DNA from: Polynucleobacter sp. IMCC 30228
Lineage (GTDB): Bacteria > Pseudomonadota > Gammaproteobacteria > Burkholderiales > Burkholderiaceae
DNA: 64,000 nt
Assembly (NCBI RefSeq): GCF_021395205.1
Contig: NZ_JAJVCS010000002.1
Location: forward strand, 186,001 to 250,000
Direction: 5' to 3'
Positions 1-6,640 of this stretch are shown here, piece after piece. The position numbers were made by a program, and so were the translations under genes. The notes under the pieces were generated by a model that worked only from the letters and a program-made list of their open reading frames with translations, was not told where the DNA came from and made no database searches. Each line of letters starts with the position of its first letter. Positions within the stretch are counted from its first letter, which is position 1.

Positions 1-18
1 TGGCATGGTGAATTTGAT

Positions 19-915
19 TTAACCCATTAATCCGGCTTTACCGAACAGACCTTGTGGGCGAATAATTAGCACTACTGCCATCAAGACAAAAATGGAAAGT
101 TCGGCCAAATCGGGCGCAAATAGTGAAGTCATACTGTACACAATGCCCACTAGTAAGCCGGCAACCACGGCGCCAACGGGTGAACCCATACCACCTACAA
201 CTGTCACCACAAAAGACTCGGCCAAAATAGGAATACCCATTTCAGGATTAACCGAACGAGTAGGCGAGGCTAAGATCCCCGAGAGGCCTGCAATAGCTGT
301 ACCAACTGCAAATACTAACAACCAAACCGTGGCAATATCAACACCCAATACCTTAAGGATTTCTTGATCACGTGAACCTGCTTTAATAATTAAGCCATAG
401 CGGGTTTTTTGAATAAATAACCAGATGCATAAAATAATGACTGCGGTAGCCAAGATTAAAAAAAGTCGGTATTTGGGAAAGTAACCAAAGCCCACATTTA
501 CTGAGCCGCTAAGACCCTCGGGGGTAATTGACGGCATACCCTCAATACCAAAAATAATCCGAGTCAATTCAATTAAGACATACGAGAGACCAAAGGTGAG
601 TAGCAGAGGGTAATCAATGCCACGACCATACATGGGGCGCACCAAAAAGCGCTCGGTGATTAAGCCCATTACACCAGTAATAAGTGGGACTACCAGCAAA
701 CTAAACCAAAAGCTGCCTGTAAGGCCCAAAAAATAAACCCCTAAAAATGCACCGACCATAAAAAAAGCACCGTGAGCAAAATTCACGACGGTTAGCATGC
801 CAAAAATTAAGCACAGACCAAGCGCAAGCAAAGCATAAATACTACCCAAGGCAATCCCCGTCAACAATTGCATGCAGAGTAGGTCGAGGGTTAATCCAGT
901 CATGACGTTTGACAT
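19..915 (-). CDS. livH: LivH-type branched-chain amino acid ABC transporter permease
   Basis: This is an inner-membrane permease of the branched-chain amino acid (HAAT) ABC family. The protein is almost entirely hydrophobic, with about eight membrane segments. It has the LivH-like N-terminal run GSIYALLALGLCLIFG followed by NFAHGAFFM, and ends with the usual IIRPQGLFG. The open frame extends upstream to a TTG at 933, but the ATG at 915 matches the family start better. It lies 64 bases downstream of the binding-protein gene, so the two are probably co-transcribed. LivM, LivG and LivF would be expected beyond base 1. The substrate is unknown; in this setting it may be an aromatic acid rather than an amino acid. 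Confidence 0.9.
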   Translation of the reverse strand: MSNVMTGLTLDLLCMQLLTGIALGSIYALLALGLCLIFGMLTVVNFAHGAFFMVGAFLGVYFLGLTGSFWFSLLVVPLITGVMGLITERFLVRPMYGRGIDYPLLLTFGLSYVLIELTRIIFGIEGMPSITPEGLSGSVNVGFGYFPKYRLFLILATAVIILCIWLFIQKTRYGLIIKAGSRDQEILKVLGVDIATVWLLVFAVGTAIAGLSGILASPTRSVNPEMGIPILAESFVVTVVGGMGSPVGAVVAGLLVGIVYSMTSLFAPDLAELSIFVLMAVVLIIRPQGLFGKAGLMG

Positions 916-979
916 TAAAAAACCGATACCCAATTCAAGCTTTGAGGGTATCGGCCTTTCATTGGCTGCAGTTTTGTAC

Positions 980-2218
980 TTAGGCTTTAAATCCTAACTC
1001 AGCACAGCTACGCATATTTTCTTCCGAGACTGGATCAATCTGCAAAATATTAAAGACGTCGTACTTATCTTTCATATTTTTTGATTTTGAGTCGATTAGA
1101 ATAACCGACTGTACTGCCTGATGATCGCACTTGCGGTAATACTCTGGTCCTTTGTACCAATCATATTTTAATTGTTCAAGCGCTGTAATCACTTTTGCGG
1201 TATCGGTAGACTTCGCATTTTTAATGGCTTGTAAGATACTACGAATTCCTGAATATCCTAGAGCGCCATAGTCGGAAGGAACTGCTCCACCATAGGCTTT
1301 ACGAAAACGATCGTTAAATATCTTGGCGCTGGGAATACGATCTTCCAGACCCCAGTAATAAGAAGTGCCGCCCATGATGCCTTCAAAGGCCTCTGGGCCT
1401 CCTGCTTGCCGCGCCGTGTAGAGCAGCACTGGGGTAACAATTTTCATGCTGTTCTTTAGACCAAAGTCGGTGCATTGCTTAGCGGAGTTAACTAGATCAC
1501 GACCAAAGTTACATAACACCAAAATATCAGGATTTAAGGCTTTAATCCGTGGTAAGAAAGCGGAGTAATCTGCTGCGCCAAGGGGGTGCCGAATATCAGC
1601 CAAGGTAGTTGCCCCCATCTTTTTACCCGCCCGTTCAAAAGCACGCACCATTTCGTGACCATAGGCATAGTCAGCAGTGAGAAAAACAATTTTTTTACCA
1701 AAGCGAGGAATCGCATAGCGGGCTACAGCGCCTGCAGTCATGGTGGGATTTAATGCTTCATGAAAGGTATAGATGCTCCAATCTTTTACTTCATTAATTG
1801 CATCAGACTGACTAATCGAGTTAAAAATGACTTTACGCTCTTTACAAACTGCATTAATTGAGAGCTGAGTAGCGGCAGATAAGGAGCCCACCACATAATC
1901 GACTTTATCTTTTTCAATTAACTCAAGAGTGCGAGTAGCAGCTTCACCAGGATTTAATTTGTCATCGCGAACCAATAATTCCGCTTTGCGACCATTAAAG
2001 CCGCCAGCCTCATTAAATTCTTTAATCGCTAACTCGGCAGCTCGAGCTTGATCTTGCGCTTCTGCAGAAAAGGGTCCGGTTAAGGGGGTTGGAAAACCAA
2101 TCTTAATTGGTGCTGCCTGTGCTTTGGCAATATTGAACCAAAATGGTGTCGAGGCAACAGCTGCGCCACCGATTAGCAGTTTGCGACGCTGGGGATTTGT
2201 GCTTGGTTTGCGGCTCAT
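980..2218 (-). CDS. ABC transporter substrate-binding protein (branched-chain amino acid/amide family)
   Basis: This is a periplasmic ligand-binding protein of the LivJ/LivK-like family (Peripla_BP_6 fold), 412 aa, a normal length. The N terminus carries a twin-arginine-like stretch (RRKLLIGGAAVASTPFW, residues 11-27) and a likely cleavage near AKAQA, so Tat export is plausible. The mature part begins with PIKIGFPTPLTGPFS, typical of the family. It delivers its ligand to the LivH permease just downstream. It follows the monooxygenase gene by 48 bases with a good ribosome site (GGAG) before the ATG. Position in a TetR-headed catabolic run suggests an aromatic or amide ligand, which is inference. 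Confidence 0.9.
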   Translation of the reverse strand: MSRKPSTNPQRRKLLIGGAAVASTPFWFNIAKAQAAPIKIGFPTPLTGPFSAEAQDQARAAELAIKEFNEAGGFNGRKAELLVRDDKLNPGEAATRTLELIEKDKVDYVVGSLSAATQLSINAVCKERKVIFNSISQSDAINEVKDWSIYTFHEALNPTMTAGAVARYAIPRFGKKIVFLTADYAYGHEMVRAFERAGKKMGATTLADIRHPLGAADYSAFLPRIKALNPDILVLCNFGRDLVNSAKQCTDFGLKNSMKIVTPVLLYTARQAGGPEAFEGIMGGTSYYWGLEDRIPSAKIFNDRFRKAYGGAVPSDYGALGYSGIRSILQAIKNAKSTDTAKVITALEQLKYDWYKGPEYYRKCDHQAVQSVILIDSKSKNMKDKYDVFNILQIDPVSEENMRSCAELGFKA

Positions 2219-2266
2219 GGTGTCTCCTTCATAAAAACGTTTTATATTGAAATGAATAACTATTTT

Positions 2267-3532
2267 TTAAATCTTAACTGAATGCTGGAATTCTTGTGGT
2301 ACAGCCTTACCTGCTGCTAATAATTGACTAATATCAACTGCGGTTTCAGACATCACTGTAATAGCATTGCGTTTTACGGCAGTAGCCGATAGTTCTGCTG
2401 AATTTCCTTGCTTGCCTTGAGACTGCATATACCGCCCAAGGTACTGCGCCCGCTTTACTACTTGTTGGCCCAGTGTAAGGCGGGAATTTTCATAGGCCAG
2501 CAAGGCTTGCGGGGTAGCCCCAAAGCTGGCAATACAACTGGTGATGACACGCGCTTCATCCCCGGCTTTGGTAACCCCCATACCGACATGTGGGCGACCA
2601 ACAAAGGCCGCATCACCCATCAAGGCAACGCGATTAAAAGCAATTTGCTGCGAATAGACGTCATAAATAGCTTGCAAAAAAGGTTGCGGGGTTTTTTCGG
2701 TTACTTCGGCAAATTGTGGTGCCAAAATCGCCCGCGCGGTTTCCCGCATATGCGCTATGTGGCGCCAGGCAACTTTAGCCGGAGGAATGCCCAAGGGATA
2801 GGTTATGCCATCAGTATCGGTGAGTAATTCAGTAAGCTCACTAGTCGAGTCAGCGGGTCGATACCAGACAAAGTTATAACGGCGCTTACCAGCACGCGTG
2901 TCGTTACCTGATCCTGCTACTGGATAGCCGAGCATTTGCTCGCCACTCGGTAAGCAAAATCCGAAGTAATTGAAAAGACTTGTACGGGTGTAATTTGATA
3001 ACACGCTTTCATCGCAAACCCCGCGCCAAGCAATGTAACCAGCATATTCGGGCTGCACCATGGGCGCAAGTTGGGCCCGCACTCCCGAGCGAATTCCATC
3101 AGAAGCAATTAAGAGTTCAGCCTGGTATTCACTTTTATCTTCACAAGTAATTTTTACAGCACTAGCGGTTTGACTCAGGCAAATTATTGTTTTGCCTTGT
3201 AAATATCGCTCAGGTGGAAATTGATTTTTCAGTAGGTGGTAAAGCCTACTCCACGAAGTTAAGACTTGCGGTAATAGCATCTCGTCGAGACAGTGCCCAT
3301 CTTCGGCTAAAGTCACCCTTTTATTAACCTGAACGCCGAGTGATTCATTCACTGGCACGCCTGCAATGATGAGTGCTTCTGCCAGCGCATCATGGGTAAC
3401 AATCCCCGCGCCACGTCCATCTAGCGAGCCTAAGGCCTTTTCTAAAATAACTACATCATGACCTTGGCGAAGTAGCATATTGGCGACAAACAGACCGCCT
3501 AGAGAGCCGCCTGCGACGATTATTTTTGCCAT
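2267..3532 (-). CDS. FAD-dependent monooxygenase, 2,6-dihydroxypyridine 3-monooxygenase-like
   Basis: This is a class A flavoprotein hydroxylase. The N-terminal Rossmann motif is VAGGSLGGLFVANMLLRQG, the middle has ASDGIRSGVR (the DG motif), and the C-terminal FAD motif is ALMGDAAFVGRPHVGMG. From memory the segments YAGYIAWRGV, RYNFVWYRP and GDAAF-RPH-TKAGDEAR resemble 2,6-dihydroxypyridine 3-hydroxylase of nicotine catabolism more than salicylate or PHBH enzymes. The likely reaction is NADH- and O2-dependent ring hydroxylation of a hydroxylated (hetero)aromatic. The frame opens at 3553, but the ATG at 3532 (MAKIIVAGG) starts right at the Rossmann strand and avoids overlap with the gene before it. 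Exact substrate unknown. Confidence 0.8.
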   Translation of the reverse strand: MAKIIVAGGSLGGLFVANMLLRQGHDVVILEKALGSLDGRGAGIVTHDALAEALIIAGVPVNESLGVQVNKRVTLAEDGHCLDEMLLPQVLTSWSRLYHLLKNQFPPERYLQGKTIICLSQTASAVKITCEDKSEYQAELLIASDGIRSGVRAQLAPMVQPEYAGYIAWRGVCDESVLSNYTRTSLFNYFGFCLPSGEQMLGYPVAGSGNDTRAGKRRYNFVWYRPADSTSELTELLTDTDGITYPLGIPPAKVAWRHIAHMRETARAILAPQFAEVTEKTPQPFLQAIYDVYSQQIAFNRVALMGDAAFVGRPHVGMGVTKAGDEARVITSCIASFGATPQALLAYENSRLTLGQQVVKRAQYLGRYMQSQGKQGNSAELSATAVKRNAITVMSETAVDISQLLAAGKAVPQEFQHSVKI

Positions 3533-3539
3533 TGACGGG

Positions 3540-3998
3540 TTAGCCTTGCGCATCTAAAGCGGCTTTTTCAGCAGCTGGATAATTCAGTTCAATGACAATA
3601 CCATTAGGGTCATCAAGAAAAATTTGGTGCAACTTTAAGACAGGCACAGTTCGTTCGCGATAGGGTACTGCCAGGGTTTTTAATTTTTTCAGCATAGCGC
3701 CTAAGCCAGCAGCTAAAAAAGCAATATGATCAATGGCCCCTGAGCCTTGTAAAGAGGTAAAGTCACGCTCACCTAAATATTTTTTTAAGCCCTCTGGATC
3801 ATTTTTATCGATCGCGATAAGGTGCAGAACTGCATTGTTGTAATCATTATCTGCACCGCTATATAGCCACACACCGGGAAAAGGAAAATCAGGGCGCGGG
3901 CCTTTTTTTAAATCTAAAACTTGGGAATAAAAAGCCACCGTTTTTTCAATTTCTAAACTACGAATAGAGAAATGATTCAAAATTAATTGCGCCATCAT
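3540..3998 (-). CDS. VOC (glyoxalase/dioxygenase fold) family protein
   Basis: This is a 152-aa single-domain vicinal-oxygen-chelate protein. It begins with a strand-helix pattern typical of glyoxalase I-like proteins (LNHFSIRSLEIEKTVAFYSQVL). It has potential metal ligands in HLIAIDK, AIDHIAFLA and a C-terminal IFLDDPNGIVIELNY, the standard end of the fold with its Glu ligand. The ATG overlaps the TetR stop codon as ATGA, indicating translational coupling. Family members include isomerases, lyases and extradiol dioxygenases; a role on the product of the neighbouring monooxygenase is inference. Confidence 0.8.
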   Translation of the reverse strand: MMAQLILNHFSIRSLEIEKTVAFYSQVLDLKKGPRPDFPFPGVWLYSGADNDYNNAVLHLIAIDKNDPEGLKKYLGERDFTSLQGSGAIDHIAFLAAGLGAMLKKLKTLAVPYRERTVPVLKLHQIFLDDPNGIVIELNYPAAEKAALDAQG

Positions 3999-4675
3999 GA
4001 CCTCGCTGAAGATGTAAATAGATTTTGGGCAGACAAAAGATAGGAATAAATTCGATCTTTAATAATTGCCTCATCGGTCTGTGGCGACGTGGGGCTGTAA
4101 ATCGCCTGGCCATAGATCCACCGCCGAATACCAATGTAAAAAATACCGCCGTGCAAGCCCATTAGCAACTCGAGTTCACGGTTACTTGGTTTAGCGCGGG
4201 TATTACGGTGGCAATATTTTCGTGTTTCACGAATAAGGCGAGGAATTAAGCGCGAGCGTAAGGATTCAAAAAAGCGATCACTAATGGCGTGGTCGCTTAA
4301 GCCCGAATAAATGAGAATGCGCACAAAGTCGTAAGTGAGCACACTAGCGGTGTAATCGAGATAGAAGGCATTTAACTTGGCCTCGGGTAGTTGTGTTTTA
4401 TCATCTAGTAGATCTTCCCACTCGGTTTTCCAACGCCGCTCAAAAACCTCTTGATAGACTTTTTTAATCAGTGCATCTTTGGTGGGAAAGTAATGATATA
4501 GAAGGGTGTGGGTAATACCCAGTTCATCTGTAAGGTTACGTAATTGCCCATCCATCCCATAGCGAGCAAAAAATTGGATTGCCCCATCAATAATTTGTTT
4601 ATGACGATCAACCGTGCTCATCCGTCGCCGCAGGGCAGGTGGCTTATCTAAAACTCCGCTAGTGATGAATTCCAT
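3995..4675 (-). CDS. TetR family transcriptional regulator
   Basis: This is a 226-aa regulator with an N-terminal helix-turn-helix (residues about 24-70: IIDGAIQFFARYGMDG then LTDELGITHTLLYHYFPTKD), the TetR recognition-helix signature. The C-terminal ligand-binding part is helical. It is the first gene of a minus-strand run (VOC, monooxygenase, ABC importer) and faces the coxGMSL genes across a 110-base gap containing two related dyads. It probably represses both directions and is relieved by a pathway compound; this is inference from layout. Confidence 0.9.
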   Translation of the reverse strand: MEFITSGVLDKPPALRRRMSTVDRHKQIIDGAIQFFARYGMDGQLRNLTDELGITHTLLYHYFPTKDALIKKVYQEVFERRWKTEWEDLLDDKTQLPEAKLNAFYLDYTASVLTYDFVRILIYSGLSDHAISDRFFESLRSRLIPRLIRETRKYCHRNTRAKPSNRELELLMGLHGGIFYIGIRRWIYGQAIYSPTSPQTDEAIIKDRIYSYLLSAQNLFTSSARS

Positions 4676-4700
4676 GCCTTTAAGGGTTTATCCTCATTTA

Positions 4701-4757
4701 GTCTTATTGACCAAAGGTTCAATAATGGTTCATTGTTGACCACTTGGTTGATAAGAC
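4701..4757. promoter_or_regulatory. Paired dyads between tetR and coxG, probable TetR operators
   Basis: Two related pseudo-palindromes lie between the divergent genes: ATTGACCAAAGGTTCAAT (4707-4724) and GTTGACCACTTGGTTGAT (4735-4752), with centres 28 bases apart. The first sits in a larger dyad with perfect 7-base arms (TTATTGA and TCAATAA, 4704-4725). The outer segments 4701-4714 and 4744-4757 are also inverted copies at 12 of 14 positions. A TetR dimer binding each site is the simplest reading. I cannot place the promoters reliably. Confidence 0.55.
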
Positions 4758-4785
4758 TCTATTCGTATAAACCCGAGGAGATTGA

Positions 4786-5259
4786 ATGGAACTCAATGGC
4801 GAGCAGTTTATTGCTGCTTCTGTGCCCGTTGTTTGGCGGGGCTTAAATGACATTGCAGTGCTGGGAAAGGCAATTCCGGGTTGTGAATCCATTGAGCGAA
4901 TTTCGCCTGAAGAAGTTCACGCTAAGGTGATGTTTAAGATTGGCCCCGTGCGTGCTCGGTTCGCTGGCAAGCTGTTGCTTTCTGAAGTAGTTGAAGAAAA
5001 ATCGTGTGCACTGGCTTTTGAAGGCTCGGGTGGAGCCGCTGGCTTTGCCAAAGGACGCTCGCGCGTTGAATTAAGTAATGCTGAAGGAGGTACCTTAGTG
5101 AGCTTTACTACCGAGGCCTCAATTGGCGGTAAGTTAGGGCAAATTGGCGGGCGCTTAATTAGTGCTTCAGCAAAAAAAATTGCAGATGATTTTTTTCAAG
5201 CTTTTGCTAAAGAATTAAATCCCCTTGCTAATGAAATTACCGATGGGGGCGTAGCGTGA
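4786..5259 (+). CDS. coxG: CoxG-like SRPBCC family protein
   Basis: This is a 157-aa member of the carbon monoxide dehydrogenase subunit G family (SRPBCC/START fold). Landmarks are the family's early AIPGCESIERISPEEVHAKV, the KIGPVRARFAGK strand and GKLGQIGGRLI near the C terminus. In CO-oxidizing bacteria CoxG helps membrane attachment of the enzyme, and in molybdenum hydroxylase operons it may act in maturation or anchoring. It is the first gene of the coxGMSL run, has a strong ribosome site (GAGGAG) before the ATG, and overlaps coxM by 4 bases. Confidence 0.85.
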   Translation: MELNGEQFIAASVPVVWRGLNDIAVLGKAIPGCESIERISPEEVHAKVMFKIGPVRARFAGKLLLSEVVEEKSCALAFEGSGGAAGFAKGRSRVELSNAEGGTLVSFTTEASIGGKLGQIGGRLISASAKKIADDFFQAFAKELNPLANEITDGGVA

Positions 5260-6113
5260 AAGCAGCAGCGTTTGATTATATTAAGGCGCAATCTGTTCCC
5301 GAGGTATTGGCCTTAATGAGCGAGCATGGTGATGATGCCCGTTTAATGGCTGGTGGCCAAACATTATTGGCTACCTTGAATATGCGCTTATCAGAGCCCC
5401 AGTTATTGATTGACATTACAGAACTGACTGAACTAAAAGGCATTGAAATAATTGGCGAGCATTTGTGGGTTGGCGCTTTAGTTACGCATACTGAAATTGA
5501 AAACGCCGCCCTAGTAAAAAAATATGCGCCGATTTTATGCGCAGCAGCTCCGCATATTGCCCATCGGGCTATTCGTAATTTAGGTACTTGGGGCGGCTCA
5601 TTAGTGTATGGTGATCCAGCAGCCGAGTGGCCTGCTTGCAGTATTGCCGTGAATGCAACCATGGTAGTGCGAGGCCTGCAGGGCGAGCGCCGCATTCTAG
5701 CAAGCGATTTTTTTGTCGATTTATATACCACCGCCTTGGCGCCTGATGAAATCTTAATGGGCACTGAAATTCCGCTGGCAAATGCGAAACAGGTTTTCTC
5801 TTTTCAAGAATTAGCGCGACGGCATGGCGATTATGCTGTGGCAGGCTTAGCTGCGGTAGCAAAAAAAACAGGCCAAGTTTTTAGCGACTGCCATTTTGTT
5901 TTTTTCTCCGTAGCGACAACGCCGGTAGCTGCGGTGCAAGCGCAAAGCCTAGTTAATGGCCAAGCGGTGAACGCCGAATTAATTGCAGCAGCAGTTGCAG
6001 CAGCGCGTGCGGAGATTGAAACCATGGAAGATATTACCAATAGCGCCGCAGCCAAAAGTCATTTAGTCGGTGTGCTACTTGAGCGGGCTTTAAAAAAAAT
6101 GTTAGCTGAGTAA
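5256..6113 (+). CDS. coxM: Molybdenum hydroxylase FAD-binding medium subunit (CoxM-like)
   Basis: This is the 285-aa FAD subunit of a three-subunit xanthine dehydrogenase-family hydroxylase. It passes electrons from the iron-sulfur subunit to an acceptor. The two FAD-binding motifs are visible: MAGGQTLLATL (residues about 31-41) and NLGTWGGSLVYGDPAAEWP (about 108-126). The last third is the CO dehydrogenase flavoprotein C-terminal domain. It starts with GTG, four bases inside the end of coxG, so it is translationally coupled. Confidence 0.9.
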   Translation: MKAAAFDYIKAQSVPEVLALMSEHGDDARLMAGGQTLLATLNMRLSEPQLLIDITELTELKGIEIIGEHLWVGALVTHTEIENAALVKKYAPILCAAAPHIAHRAIRNLGTWGGSLVYGDPAAEWPACSIAVNATMVVRGLQGERRILASDFFVDLYTTALAPDEILMGTEIPLANAKQVFSFQELARRHGDYAVAGLAAVAKKTGQVFSDCHFVFFSVATTPVAAVQAQSLVNGQAVNAELIAAAVAAARAEIETMEDITNSAAAKSHLVGVLLERALKKMLAE

Positions 6114-6154
6114 AGATGCGCAGCTTGCACTTGAGCTAATTAAGGAAAAGAAGA

Positions 6155-6640
6155 ATGAATCCAAAAATTCCGATTGAAATGATAGTGAATGGAAATAGGG
6201 TCCAGGCTGAAATTGAACCACGCCGTCATTTGGTTGATTTCTTAAGGGAAGATTTAGGCTTAAAGGGCCCCCATTTGGGTTGCGAGCAAGGTGCCTGTGG
6301 CGCATGTACGGTTCGGGTCAACGGCCAAATTGTGCGTGGTTGCTTGTATTTAGCAGTGCAAGCCAATGGCAAAGTGGTGGATACCGTAGAGGGCTTAACT
6401 GCACAAGGCGCATTAACTGAGTTACAAGACGCTTTTATGCGGCGCAATGCCATGCAATGCGGGTTTTGCTCGTCTGGCATGTTGCTGGCGGCAGCGGAAT
6501 TGATTGAACAGCAACCACAAGCAACCCGCGCCGAAGTGCGCGAATGGATTTCTGGTAATTACTGTCGTTGTACTGGCTACCATTCGATTGTGGATGCCAT
6601 TATGGATGTACTGGAGGCGCAGCGTGAACAAACCGAATGA
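6155..6640 (+). CDS. coxS: Molybdenum hydroxylase [2Fe-2S] small subunit (CoxS-like)
   Basis: This is the 161-aa iron-sulfur subunit with two [2Fe-2S] clusters. The plant-ferredoxin-type cluster uses CEQGACGAC (C43, C48, C51) plus C63. The second, in the helical domain, uses CGFC (C102, C105) and CRC (C137, C139). All eight cysteines are present. Electrons flow from the molybdenum centre of CoxL through these clusters to CoxM. A purine-rich ribosome site (AAGGAAAAGAAG) precedes the ATG. The 3' end overlaps the start of coxL by 17 bases. Confidence 0.92.
   Translation: MNPKIPIEMIVNGNRVQAEIEPRRHLVDFLREDLGLKGPHLGCEQGACGACTVRVNGQIVRGCLYLAVQANGKVVDTVEGLTAQGALTELQDAFMRRNAMQCGFCSSGMLLAAAELIEQQPQATRAEVREWISGNYCRCTGYHSIVDAIMDVLEAQREQTE

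Noticed and set aside
92-367. Plus-strand open frame antisense to livH
   Set aside because: It lies wholly inside the permease gene, encodes a Thr/Pro-rich chain with no family features, and has no ribosome site.
5276-5862. Long minus-strand open frames opposite coxM
   Set aside because: The plus-strand gene has clear FAD motifs; the antisense frames have shadow-type composition and no domain.
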